Source: Diplolepis rosae
Lineage: Eukaryota; Arthropoda; Insecta; Hymenoptera; Diplolepididae
Assembly (NCBI GenBank): GCA_030998225.1
Contig: JAPYXD010000738.1
Location: 806,001 to 870,000 of the forward strand
Length of the DNA stretch: 64,000 bases
Reading direction: 5' to 3'
Part shown: one piece after another, positions 33,111 to 43,780 of the stretch
Layout of the letters: every line of letters starts with the position of its first letter
How positions within the stretch are numbered: the first letter of the stretch is position 1
Made by a program: the position numbers and the translations under genes
The notes under the pieces: generated by a model
What the model was told of the DNA's origin: nothing
The model's database searches: none
Seen by the model: only the letters and a program-made list of their open reading frames with translations

Positions 33111-34823
33111 TTGAGCTAGGCTTGAAGGATAAGACAATAAAAATGTCGAGGGCTCCGTGCAAACATAAAATTAATAACTCCTGCTACGTTTGCGGACAAT
33201 ATGAGGTAACTCGATATTGCACAAGAATTTTTAAATCTATTCAAAAACAGTTTGAAGACTGTTATGAGACAGCTATGAAAAATCTGGATAAATCATGGGT
33301 TCCTACTGTTATACTCGTTTGTGAAGCTTGCCGACGAACTTTGAAGAATTGCCGTACCATTCAGAAAGAAATTATCATCGTCCCAACAGATTGGCGTGAG
33401 CCTAGAAATCATGAAAGCGATTGCTATTTTTGTAGATGTGATGTCAATGGTTTCAACCATAGCAATAAAGCCTCTATTGATTACCCTGAAGTACGTAGTG
33501 TAACCCTGCTCAATATGTGAGAATAAAAAGAGAACGAAAGGTGGTTCCTTAGTCTTTAATGCTTCAACCGCCCGAACCTGAGCAAGAAAATGATATTGAT
33601 GGTAGTGATGAGGGGGTTTTCTCTGACGACGATGAACCTGATCTTTTTGATCAAAATGCATTAGATGATTTGATTCGCGATTTGAATCTATCTAAAGATT
33701 CATCGGAGTTGCTTTCTACAAGACTCAAGGAGAGACTTCTCTGAAAACCTGGAACAAAAGTTTCTTTTTATAGAAACAGAGATGAAAAATTTCGGAAATA
33801 TTTTACTAGTAAAGAAAACCTTGTTTATTGTAATGGTATAAAAAATTTGATAAGCTTGTATGAAATAAAAGAAGATTATAAGCCAAAAAATTGGCTTTTA
33901 TTCTTAGATTCTTCATTACGAAGTCTGAAAGCCGTACTCTTTCATAATGAAAATAAATATGCAGCTGCTCCCATTGGTCAATCCACTGTGATGAAAGAAT
34001 CATACGATAGTTTTGGATTACTACTTCAGAAAATCAATTATAACGAGCGCAAATGGTTAATCTGTGGCGACTTTAAAATGATCAACATTTTAGTAGGTTT
34101 GCAACCTGGGAATATAAAGTATCCTTTGTTTCTCTGCTTGTTGGATTGTCACAGCTGAGAGCAACATTGAGTGAAATGAAGGTTGGTTCACATAATATCA
34201 TCCATGAGAGTCTTGTAAATACTAATAATGTCTTATTACCTCCTTTACACATAAAGCTTGGCTTGATGGAGCAATTCACGAAAGCTTTGAGAAAGGATGG
34301 TGAATGTTTTCAAAATTTTCGATCAAAATTTCCCAAATTAACTGATGCAAAAATAAATGAAGGAGTATTCCTCGGGCCTGATATTCGAACTCTTATGAAA
34401 GACGAACAATTTGTATCTACCATGATGAGTGTGGAAAAAAATGCTTAGGCGAGTTTTAAAACCGTTATAGAAAACTTTTTAGGAAACGATCGGGACCCCA
34501 AGTATTAAACTATGGTATCGTACATGATTCAAAAATTTCAAAAATTAGATTGCTTAATGAGTTTGAAACTACACTTCCTTTTTTCTCATTTGGCAAACTT
34601 TCCTGAAAATGTGGGGGCATTCAGTGAAGAGATGGATGAAAGATTTCATCAACACTTTGAACAAAAAGTGCGGCACTATGAAGGCAGGTGGGACGATAGA
34701 ATGATGGCTGATTATTGCTGGTGTCTACAAAGAAATGACACATCAACCGAACACAAACGAAATTCCCTCAAACGGTCATTTAAAGAAAAGCGAAAATGCT
34801 TCCATAAAAAGGCAAAGTGAAAA
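33089..34823 (+). pseudogene. Cys-rich transposase-like gene of unrecognised family, broken
   Basis: Coding sense runs in order through three frames: 33089-33520, 33559-34158 (TGA at 33742), then 34146-34823 (TAG 34446, TAA 34506). The likely start is ATG 33143 (MSRAPCKHKINNSCYVCGQY). The N-terminus has paired cysteines (CYVCGQY, VCEACRRTLKNC, CYFCRCD), likely zinc-binding. The middle has an Asp/Glu-rich stretch and then FLDSSLRSLKAVLFHN and WLICGDFKMINIL, which look like RNase-H-fold strands with Asp. The C-terminus has FSEEMDERFHQHFEQ and MADYCWCL, then a basic tail. I infer a DDE-type transposase, but I cannot name the superfamily. A domesticated gene turned pseudogene is an alternative. 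Confidence 0.6.
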
Positions 34824-34907
34824 ACATCATAAAAGCCTCGTACTTTTCGTTCCGGATCTCGTTTTCGATTGAACCCAATAACCTCAAATGCAATAACATC
34901 ACACCCA

Positions 34908-35038
34908 CGACAGGTAGGGCTCACGGTCGCATAAGCTAGGCACCTAAAGCAAGAATCTATATGTGACCTGGCTACCAAAGGAACAGCTCACGGACAACCC
35001 AGCCATCTACGGAAAAATCAATCTTACCTGTCGTGGGT
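34908..35038. repeat. Small inverted-repeat element (MITE-like), about 130 bp
   Basis: CCCACGACAGGTA near 34908 is matched by its reverse complement TACCTGTCGTGGG near 35026-35038. No coding sequence inside. The target duplication is not clear. Confidence 0.4.
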
Positions 35039-35064
35039 ATCTTTGTGACCTGCAGGTATATATA

Positions 35065-35494
35065 CGAGGTCTGTCCGGAAAGTATCGGGCCTACCTTTAT
35101 ATCTTCACGCCATAGTGTTCGAGCGATCTCTGCGGCGCATGCACGTCAACAGTAGAGCCTCACGAACCTATCGGTTGCTTGCTAACATCTGCCGGACGTA
35201 TAGTTCATGCGCAGCGTGTCTTTGTTTACAAAGCTATTTTTGAATTCGGCGGATTTTGTGAAAATGACTGAAAAACAAGATCAACGAATTTTTATCAAAT
35301 TTTGCTTTCAACTAGGAAAAACGAGTTCAGAAACTATTCAGATCCAGGACTATTTCGAGAAGTGGAATCATCGCTGGAACCATGTTATTCAATCAAGTGG
35401 GGATTACTTTGAAGGATGCCACCCACCCGATGATGAAGAATAACGCCAGTGCGGAGATATAAAGGTAGGCCCGATACTTTCCGGACAGACCTCG
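35065..35494 (+). mobile_element. Deleted mariner element with intact terminal repeats (430 bp)
   Basis: Near-perfect terminal inverted repeats of about 40 bp start CGAGGTCTGTCCGGAAAGTA. TA flanks both sides (35063-35064 and 35495-35496). The inner frame 35207-35443 (true start probably ATG 35264, MTEKQDQRIFIKFCFQLGKT) keeps the mariner transposase N-terminus and, after a deletion, its C-terminal EKWNHRWNHVI and GDYFEG motif. The catalytic part is missing. The ends could still be mobilised by an active relative. Confidence 0.88.
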
Positions 35495-35550
35495 TATCCA
35501 GAATACAGGTGGAAAATTTCATAAGAAGCAGAGATAAAAATATTTTAATT

Positions 35551-35860
35551 TTTCAACACCTAATTAGGGGTGATTTTGAGGGTCGAGTCCAACTGAGATT
35601 AAATCCAAGATTGTATTTTCACAATTTAAATTAAATTAAATCATTTTCAAGTGGAGCATTTCAATTTCTAAAAGTGCTCATTTTTAGTACTTCAAATCGC
35701 AGGATCATAAAGTAGTAAACTTGAACGATATCTTCGTCAAACATAAAGATACCACAAAAAGTAAACATAGGGTTTCGAAGGGTAGAAGCAGTCGTTTCAA
35801 ATGTCGTCATCGGTTTTTAGAAAAAAAATTTATTCACGCTTTAGGTTAGGATGTCTCGGA
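35551..35860 (-). repeat. Inverted diverged copy of the dispersed repeat
   Basis: 35551-35640 matches the reverse complement of 25577-25660, and 35752-35860 matches that of 25080-25200, in the same relative order. The middle is shorter here. Confidence 0.65.
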
Positions 35861-37083
35861 AACCTAGGGTGATAAAACAATTCTAAGACCAGATTTGAAT
35901 TCATTTCTAGGTTTTTTCGTTTTTGAAATTCTGTCGGCCTGTGTGATTCAACATGCTCTCGCAGTGCGTCCGCAATAATGAATAAATCGCTGCTTTAAAT
36001 TTCTGCACTTACACCTTTCGATTTTACTTTTGTAACAAGCACAAAAGTGCATATTTAAATTTGACAAATTTGCTGAATTTGCCAGGAGGCCTCGTAAAGC
36101 AGTCAAAATCTGCACATGACCTCATAATATGGCAATTGGGTTCTTGGCTCTAGCGGTAGACAAAGACTGTTATTTCTCCTGGGAAGAGGCCCTTAGCAGT
36201 TGCTAGTCAGAATGAGTAAAATCTTCAACTTATAATCCTGATATACTGTTCACAAGATGGTTTCTTAAGGAGCAAATAGAATAAGGGTGATTGTATAGTT
36301 TTGTCAACTGAAAGAGATCTTAAACTAGCCTTACAAATCCTTTGAAAATGTTATTATCGAATACTTACACTGTTACAAATTTATATTTTAATTGTACAAT
36401 AAATGTATTGGAAGTAAAGTTCTGAATCTTAATGCAGCGTTGCAATATATGTATTCTAGAATCATAATAAATGCATTGCAATTCCGCTATAGATTGCCGG
36501 GAGTGAAATTCTCCATCACTTTTGTGTTAGGAGAATGTGGTAAACTACCCATCATTTTATGAGTCTATTTACAGAATATACATTATCTGCTATTATAACT
36601 TATTTTCCACGTATTTTTTTATGTTTTAAGTTCAGATCTGTTCCTTAATTGGAGCAGTTTTATTTTATTACATTTATTTTTATTTTTATTTAGCAGATTA
36701 AGTATTGGGGTATTTGCATTTTCTCGATTATATGCTCAATACATTTATAGAATACAACGTTACAAGCCAATATTTGAACTTATTCAAGTATGTATCGATA
36801 ATTACTGAGCAATTTCTCTTTGAAAGCAAGCTTATCCTAAATCAAAGTAGTACTTTTCTATCATTAAAAATTCGCTAGTGACCGATGTAAGTAATTTTTC
36901 ATACTGGATATTTTGATTTCGTTTTTCACAAAGAAGATGAAAATGTTCAAACTGCTTATTCATTCCAGCAAAGTGTTTTAATAAGCAAATCATAAGTCAA
37001 AGGACGTGACACATATTTTTAAATGTTTTGTTAATGATTAAAAAATGTATTTATCATTATTTAATCAATTTTCAAAATTCCAG
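35861..37083. other. AT-rich intron-like sequence
   Basis: No gene or repeat recognised. It ends in a polypyrimidine-type acceptor (TTTTCAAAATTCCAG) at 37083 and is probably the intron before the host exon. Confidence 0.5.
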
Positions 37084-37208
37084 GTGTAGAAGAAACAGTC
37101 AAAGAATTAAGGCAAGCCGGAGGAAAATGCTGGGGTTATCAATGTGATATAACTGACAGAGAAGCAGTTTACAAAATTGCAAAACTAGTCCAAGTCAATA
37201 TTGGGAAC
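37084..37208 (+). CDS. Internal exon of a short-chain dehydrogenase/reductase
   Basis: An acceptor AG at 37082-37083 and donor GTAAGT at 37209 frame 125 bases. They translate, with one split codon, as VEETVKELRQAGGKCWGYQC followed by DITDREAVYKIAKLVQ and VNIGN. This matches the segment between the second and fourth strands of classical SDR enzymes of the SDR16C/17-beta-HSD11 type. The CDITD aspartate contacts the adenine of the cofactor, and the segment precedes the NNAG motif, which would lie in the next exon. No other exon of the gene is visible, so the introns reach far in both directions. The reading frame is undamaged, and this is the one likely functional host sequence here. Confidence 0.8.
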
Positions 37209-38699
37209 GTAAGTTTATACTAGTTTAAAATAAAAATTGTATTGTCAAATATCAAATAAGTTATGAAGGCTCCATGTGCAAGAGAAACATCTTGGTTTAT
37301 TTCTAATCAATTATACAATAGAATTCGCACCAATATGAAAGCTGTTATAGAAATAACTATATTGAAATCAATGCTGCTGATATTGATAATGAGATACAAA
37401 GACACTTTTTCTGGTGCATCTATGTTTTCCATGTGATCATTTTTTTAAAATCTTGTACTACATTATTAGCACGGTAAACAAGACGATAAAAAAATATCTC
37501 AAAGGTGGAAGTACTCATATATGAAAATTATTACCTGTTTTTAGCTTTCAAAATGCCATATTTTATTACGACAGGTAAAACTTGAAGTGAACTATAAATC
37601 GAATTTTAAGAATAGTTCAAAGTGGCACATATACTCGATAATGGTAACGGATGCGAGCTTCGTAAGCGGCTACTAAGCCCATTCCCGCCAGCTGATATGG
37701 GCGTGAATATGGGATTCCAACCCACTCTCGAAGTGCGCATACGTCAGTGTCGTCAAGCGATCATGTTACACTTCACGCCTGCTCTACATGCACGGAAGTC
37801 GCGTTTATCGTGCATCTTGGACAAAAATTCTTCTATTTATACACTTTTGGCCCTAGTGTCAATTATCGATAAAAATCGACTTTCTTGGTCTATGGAATGA
37901 ATTGTCAAATATTGACGTAACAGGAATTAAATATCTTTTTCAGTGATTTTATTTCACCCTTAGATGGAATATAATATCTGGTTCCAGTTTTATTGTAATA
38001 AAATGCGGGTGAAAATTATAATTTAATTGAGTATGAGTATGATGTCGGGAAAACGATTCGTCTTTTGAGGCTATCTATGTATTGACCCATTTTTGGTACC
38101 TCCATAAGAAGTAAAGCATCACTCCGGTACAGAACGCCTAATGTTTGGAAAATTTACATCTGCCAAATGTAGGGATGTGTAATTATCCTGTTCTCCAGAG
38201 ATTTTACTGTATTAAGGGACATTCCTTTTATTGTTGAAGTACAGGGTTAAGGACTTTGTTTTTGAATTTAAACTAAAACACACATTTTGAATAGAAGTTA
38301 TGTAAAAAAATTACGGATCAGGATATCACCGTTCGAAGGATGCTGAGATGCAGGTTCTTACCCGGAACCTGACAACTCTTTTGCAAGCCCAATTAGTTTT
38401 ATTAATGTAGAAATACCTGAAAATAATATATTTATTCCAAAACTTTGTTGAACGCCAGTCACTTTACTTGAAGTGACAAAGCCAATTCAAATCTTAGTGA
38501 GGCTCGAGACACTAATAATAATAACTACAAGGCGAAGTCAATTAAAAGTCACAGCAGTTGTTGGATCATAAATAAAAGAAACCAGAATTTAATTAAAAGC
38601 CAATTTGGCATGACAAAAATTATTAGAATAAATAGGCTATATACAATTTAAAGTAACGTAAAGAAAATTTCCAGAATATCAGGAAAAAGTAATTTTACA
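37209..38699. other. Intron-like sequence after the SDR exon
   Basis: AT-rich with no supported gene. A small open frame at 37622-37900 has no recognisable features. No repeats noted before the array at about 38700. Confidence 0.45.
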
Positions 38700-38830
38700 A
38701 TGATCGGAACTTTTCGAGCCGACAAGCGACAGTATGGCGAATTTAACCTAACATATTGCGTCAACACCTGAGAGAACACGAATTCAAGAATAGTTCAATT
38801 TCATCTACCTGTGCAGAAGGAGATGTCGGA

Positions 38831-38918
38831 CGCCTGCGTAGCTCAGTGGCTAGAGCAGTCGACAGGCAATCGGAAGACATGCGCTCGAATCCCAGCGCAG
38901 TCGAAAGCGTCTTTTTTT
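38831..38918 (+). ncRNA. tRNA-like Pol III unit 1
   Basis: A box TAGCTCAGTGG at 38839-38849, B box GCTCGAATCCC at 38883-38893 and seven Ts at 38912-38918 that could terminate Pol III. The D-arm GCTC/GAGC pairs. No convincing acceptor stem, so it is not a normal tRNA. Confidence 0.5.
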
Positions 38919-39169
38919 CCATAGAAATATTTCAATTTCTATAAATTTCAATTCAATTTACATTTACTTGCGAAATGAGACTTTAAAATTGTCTACGAGG
39001 GCACCTGTCGGCAACGTATCCTATTTGATACGCGACTAGTGATTCTCCGATAATGTAGGCAGTGGCAGAAATTTCAAACTCAACTAATTAATTTAAAATA
39101 ATTTATAGCTGCAAGGCTGAGCCGCTAGGCATTATAAGGAGATCTTCCTGTGGAGCAGGAGACGTCGGA

Positions 39170-39257
39170 CTCCTGTGTAGCTCAGTGGCTAGAGCAGTCG
39201 ACAGGCAATCGGAAGACATGCGCTCGAATCCCAGCGCAGTCGAAAGCGTCTTTTTTT
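39170..39257 (+). ncRNA. tRNA-like Pol III unit 2
   Basis: A box at 39178-39188, B box at 39222-39232 and T7 at 39251-39257. Nearly identical to unit 1 over the head. Confidence 0.5.
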
Positions 39258-39508
39258 CCATAGAAATATTTCAATTTCTATAAATTTCAATTCAATTTAC
39301 ATTTACTTGCGAAATGAGACTTTAAAATTGTCTACGAGGGCACCTGTCGGCAACGTATCCTATTTGATACGCGACTAGTGATTCTCCGATAATGTAGGCA
39401 GTGGCAGAAATTTCAAACTCAAGTATTTAATTTGAAATAATTTATAGCCGCAAGGCTTAGCTACTAGGCGATATAAGGAGATCTTCCTGTGGAGAAGGAG
39501 ACGTCGGA

Positions 39509-39597
39509 CGCCTGTGTGGCTCAATGGTTAGAGAAGTCGCCCGGTGATTGAAAGATTTGGGCTCGAATCCCAGCGCAGTCGAGAGCGTCCTTTTTTT
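39509..39597 (+). ncRNA. tRNA-like Pol III unit 3
   Basis: A box variant TGGCTCAATGG at 39517-39527, B box at 39561-39571 and T7 at 39591-39597. Its T-arm (TGGGCTCGAATCCCA) pairs best of the four. Confidence 0.45.
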
Positions 39598-39846
39598 CCA
39601 CCGGAAGATTTCGAATTCTCTGAGTTTGAATTTAATTTGCATTTATTTTTCGATATAAGACTTTAAAATTGTCTACGAGGACACCTGTCGGCAACGTATC
39701 CTATTTGATACGCGACTAGTGATTCTCCGATAATGTAGGCAGTGGAAGAAATTTCAAACTCAAGTAATTAATTTGAAATAATTTATAGCCGCAAGGCTTA
39801 GCTACTAGGTGATATGAGGAGATCTTCCTGTGAAGGAGATGTCGGA

Positions 39847-39935
39847 CGCATGTGTATCTCAGTGGTTAGAGCAGTCGACCGGCAATCAAAAGACCTGGAC
39901 TCGAATCCCAGCAGAGTCGAAAGCCTCCTTTTTTT
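39847..39935 (+). ncRNA. tRNA-like Pol III unit 4
   Basis: A box variant TATCTCAGTGG at 39855-39865, B box ACTCGAATCCC at 39899-39909 and T7 at 39929-39935. Downstream spacer cut short near 40005. Confidence 0.45.
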
Positions 39936-40005
39936 CCACAGGAAAATTTCGAATTGTTTAAATTACTATTTAACTTTTATTCCCACGAGACAGAATGAGA
40001 TAAAC

Positions 40006-40486
40006 AAATAAAAGTATAAAACGTGAAAGGAGCACTCCCGAACACAAGAGAGAGAGGCGAAGTCGTCCCGCTATGTGATAGAAGCCATGAGGTGTTAGAG
40101 TCGGTATAATAGTTCGGACTTCCGAGCCAAATGCCACAAGAATTATTGTATAACCGAAAGCTTACTCTACCTGTACAACGCCTCTCAGCTCGGGCACAAA
40201 TATTAATATAAACTCGCCCTCTATATCGACGTTAAAAGTCCGTCGATTTTTCTTTGAGCAAATCAACATTGGCACTTGCTGTTTGCAGTCGCAGGACGAG
40301 TGACCACGCCGTGCAAACCTAGTAGAAAGGTGGAGGACCGTTAGCAACGAGCGCCGCGTACAGTACTGCACGTGAACTACCATTGTGTGTGCACGTGTTA
40401 GTGCATATACATGCAGTCGTAGATTCTTTGAATGCCTTACAGAGGATATATTCAGATATAATTAGAAGGAAATTGAAGATTCAACG
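40006..40486. other. Unassigned stretch
   Basis: No gene supported. It holds one copy of a 31-base sequence (40351-40381) that recurs at 43750-43780 with one mismatch. Confidence 0.4.
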
Positions 40487-40561
40487 CAAAATTGTGAAAA
40501 TGTAATTAAAGAGTGAGAAGTTAATATCAACTCACTCTTGAATTACATTTTCTCAATTTTG
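40487..40561. repeat. Hairpin: 31-bp inverted repeat with a 12-14 base loop
   Basis: The left arm starts CAAAATTGTGAAAATG and the right arm ends CATTTTCTCAATTTTG; about 29 of 31 positions pair. It lies just past the C-terminal end of the Tc1 pseudogene and may derive from its terminus. Confidence 0.8.
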
Positions 40562-40634
40562 CCTTAAATCTTGGTTTTGTCGTAATGAGTAAAAATCAAA
40601 AATATCTGTAATTTGTATTTTTGTATTTTTATTT

Positions 40635-41112
40635 TCACAAAGTATACATAAATATACTCCAGACATTTTCGATTGGATTCGCATCGGGGGACTGTGATGG
40701 CCAGTCCAAAGTTGTGATGCCATTTTCTGTTTTCCAGGCGGTGCAAAGACGGCTTCGATGTTTCGGGTCGTTATCTTCTTGTAAGATCCAATCGGCCGTA
40801 TCGGCTCCAAAAATCTTTGTAGCAGACCTTAGAAGACCACGTTCATATATTTGGATCATTTTCTGCGCATTCAAGTTCTCGGTGATGAGCTCTAAACACC
40901 CCAAACCGCGCCGTGAGAAGCATCCCCAAACATTTGCCTCTTTCAGGCAGATCGTCGACTGTTTTATTGGCTTTATAACGCTCAACCCACTTCTTCACGA
41001 ACGATTTCGACTTTTTCATGTATTTAGCAGCAGCTGTATAGGACGTAAGTGGTCCCTTTGGTTGGGTACAGAAGAAGACCGCTTCAAAACGTTTCGCGTA
41101 CACAGAACTCAT
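40635..41112 (-). pseudogene. Tc1-type transposase, internally deleted
   Basis: The N-terminus from ATG 41112 holds a helix-turn-helix region (TSYTAAAKYMKKSKSFVKKW, then VERYKANKTVDDLPERG). After a deletion with a frame change near 40920 the catalytic C-terminal part follows: VWGCFSRRGLGCLELI, then WILQEDNDPKHRSRL (second catalytic Asp) and SPDANPIENVW (Glu; spacing fits DD34E). The first catalytic Asp region is lost. Terminal repeats are not clearly seen. Confidence 0.85.
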
Positions 41113-41327
41113 TATGACTCACGTCTACTCTTTCGGACGATTCGAGCGCTACTGAATCGCCTTGATAATTGCGCCGTAATCCTTTGAATGTAATTTCATT
41201 AAAAAAAAAAAATAGTTCAAAAATCGCTAATAGTTTGCGAAAAATCGAGAACTTGCTCTTGTTGAACAGACTGTACATAAAATTTTCATTTTAAATTTTG
41301 GTTTATAAATTTGAAAAAAGTTAAATT

Positions 41328-43644
41328 TTAGAAAAATATATCGGTAATTTCTTTTATCATTAAAACCAAAAGTTCCATAAATTTTCTTTTCTGCGGTGAA
41401 AATTGATCGAGCGCAACCTTTTTCGAAACCAAACGAACACTTTTTCGGGTTGAGATAGCCCTCTGCGGCGTTGTATGCAAGTCTTCCGCAAGTAAATCCT
41501 TGCTGGTTCCTGCTTCTGCAATATCTTCTTCTGATTCTTTTTTCTGAAATATAGATTACAAGCATTTAATTTCCATAAATATTTGAAATTTATTTCTAAG
41601 GTATTTTATTCTTATGAATTCTATGTACAAAGTGAATGAAAATCGTTTTCACGGTACTTTTATTTTTGACTTCCTCATCCTTAATTTCTTGCCTTCAAAA
41701 AATTAAAATGAGTAGTAACCCTTTTCGTGTTGTTTTTGAAGTCAATTTTTCCAATAGGTACAATTAATCATGCAGAAACATTTTAATGTTTTTGAAATGA
41801 AATATTTCTATTTATAATATAGGGCTTGCAACGACCCTCAAATAATAAATTTCATATTACGTAAGTTTGATTCATTTTATTTTAAAATTCGAAAATTTGA
41901 TGAAATTGAAAAATTTAGATATCCTATTGCCAGAACACAAGTTTTTTCCATATGAGCAATTCATTTATATTTGACACTTATATTACAAGTTTATGTGCTA
42001 CATTTCAATTTTTTACTTTAAATGATTAATCAGAATTTTTTAATAATAAAAAATATCTGAGCACTACACTGATAGAAATGTTTGGAAATTTGCAAAATTT
42101 TTATGCTACAAATGTAGCATAAAATTTGATGATATAGTTGATGTTTTGAGTTCAGCTATCTTGAAAGTGCGAAAAGTGTACTGAATTTTCTGAAATTTTA
42201 TTTTAATTTGCAAAGCTGTAACTAAATAAAACTCCAGTCACATGTTTGGGGAAATTGAGGTGGGAATTTCTGACATTATGGAATTTGTATTAGCAATTCT
42301 TAGCTATTTTTAATTTTATTGTTATTCCTAAGGACGTTTTAGATACTGTATCGAAGTTTCCTGTTCTATTTCATGTAAATGTTCTCACGGTTCTTACATT
42401 TTTTCACATTCCTAAAGTTTACTTCCAAATGAGGGCTCATATCTGTAATATTTTATTTATCCCGCTTAACATTTAAGAAATAAAGATCACTAATAAGGAT
42501 TCTGATCAGAGTAGAAGCGTTTGAAATTATTCAACCTTTTGAGTTCTTATTTTTGGATCCTAGAGTCATTTATTAACATCGTATAAAATTCAAAATATTA
42601 CTACAGTAAAACCCCGTTTATCGCAACACCTTCCAATCAAATGCCTCCCGTTTATCGCAAAAACGGAGGGGTTCCCACTTCTTCGCCACCAGCTTGAACA
42701 ACTGATTATCAGCAAATGCGCCTAAACGAATAGTTTCACGCGCTTTCGCTGTTTATCATTGTTTACAGTCGTGTTCCTATAACCTCGAATGCGTTTTTTT
42801 ATTGTCATTATATGTGCAATTACAAATGAGTGAAAATGTGGAACCGAACGATGGTAAATAAACGACTAGTACAAACAATACATTTTAATTACTTTAAAGC
42901 CTACATATTTCTCCCATAATTTTCGAATGCATGATTGAATTTTTTTCAGTAGAAATATTCCCGCATTTTGTAAAACAATTGATTTGCAATTGGTAAAGCG
43001 ATTGCTGTACTAGGCACAATTCATGCTATAATTTGTCATAATAATATACATTGAAATGTGAAAAATTTATATATTTTTCTGTTACATATAAAACACAAAT
43101 ATGTAGCAATATATACATAAACGATAGTTTCATATCATATAATCGAAATATTTCATATCTCCCTAATATACGAAAATTCATATAAATATATGCATCACAA
43201 ATTTAAAAGTGAGGGGTATTTCCGCCTATCCTTAAGAATCACGTGACCACTCTTAGTACTAATAAGAGGGAGAAAAAAATGGTAAAGTTTATTGCGATAA
43301 ACGGGAGAGACAAGTTGCAATAAACGGGAGTTGCGATAAACGGGTGTTGCGATAAATGGGGTTTTACTGTACTTACGTGTGCAAACTGCATGCTACTTTC
43401 TCCAAAGCCTCGTATGCCTTCTCCAGGTTTTTCTCTTTCGGGCATCAAAATTTCAAACTCTGATGAGGAAGAAACAGCCGCCGGTTTCATGTTCACATCA
43501 CTTTGACACGACATATCACTACCCGGCGGTAAATTTAACGTCGGAACGGCACCGTACTTTAAAACAAAAGCACACATTTTTCTTCCGACCCCTTTTAGAG
43601 GTACACCCACGAACAGCACACTGAATTTCGAACTTCGTATTCAT
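41328..43644 (-). pseudogene. THAP-domain gene, two exons, zinc finger damaged
   Basis: Exon 1 (43644-43377) starts MNTKFEIQCAVRGCTSKRG, the C-x4-C start of a THAP zinc finger. The frame then shifts, and sequence ending in the AVPTL-type box follows (KYGAVPTLNLPPG), so the middle of the finger with the Cys-x2-His pair is deleted. A donor GTAAGT stands at 43376. Exon 2 (41543-41328) begins after TTTCAG and reads KKESEEDIAEAGTSKDLLAE, ending SPQKRKFMELLVLM and a TAA. THAP proteins bind DNA and many derive from P-type transposases. I infer a pseudogene; link of the two exons rests on strand, order and splice sites. Confidence 0.6.
42604..43369. mobile_element. pogo-type MITE (766 bp) with TA target duplication
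   Basis: Starts CAGTAAAACCCCGTTTATCG and ends with its inverse (26 of 27 bases match). TA flanks at 42602-42603 and 43370-43371. Inside each end lie extra copies of CCCGTTTATCGCAA, two on the left and about four on the right. No transposase. It lies in the THAP gene intron, next to the donor. Confidence 0.88.
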
Positions 43645-43749
43645 TATAAAGCGCAATCGCGTAACGAATTGTTGATACTTGTATACAACAATGGCGGTAC
43701 TCATACGAAGCTGTTCCCCTTGCCGCATTCCATTTGCTTCCTACACGCA

Positions 43750-43780
43750 GCGCCGCGTACAGTACTGCACATGAACTACC
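43750..43780. repeat. 31-base sequence shared with 40351-40381
   Basis: GCGCCGCGTACAGTACTGCA followed by (C/A)TGAACTACC-type sequence; 30 of 31 positions agree. It lies about 110 bases upstream of the THAP start codon. Confidence 0.7.

Larger units (their letters stand above)
38700..40005 (+). repeat. Four-unit tandem array (~339 bp) with tRNA-like heads
   Basis: Equivalent A-box positions at 38839, 39178, 39517 and 39855 give a period of 338-339. Units 1 and 2 are nearly identical; units 3 and 4 are more diverged. Each unit has a tRNA-like head of about 80 bases, a T7 run, then an AT-rich spacer containing CAACGTATCCTATTTGATAC in the first three units. The array resembles a tRNA-derived SINE amplified in tandem. 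Confidence 0.85.

Noticed and set aside
33293..33661. Minus-strand frame opposite the Cys-rich gene
   Set aside because: The plus strand carries consistent Cys motifs through three frames; the minus frame is a shadow.
37622..37900. 92-codon open frame in the intron region as a gene
   Set aside because: No domain, no splice context and no repeat of the sequence; it is within chance length.
38831..39935. Four true tRNA genes
   Set aside because: D- and T-arms are tRNA-like, but I find no paired acceptor stem or clean anticodon arm.
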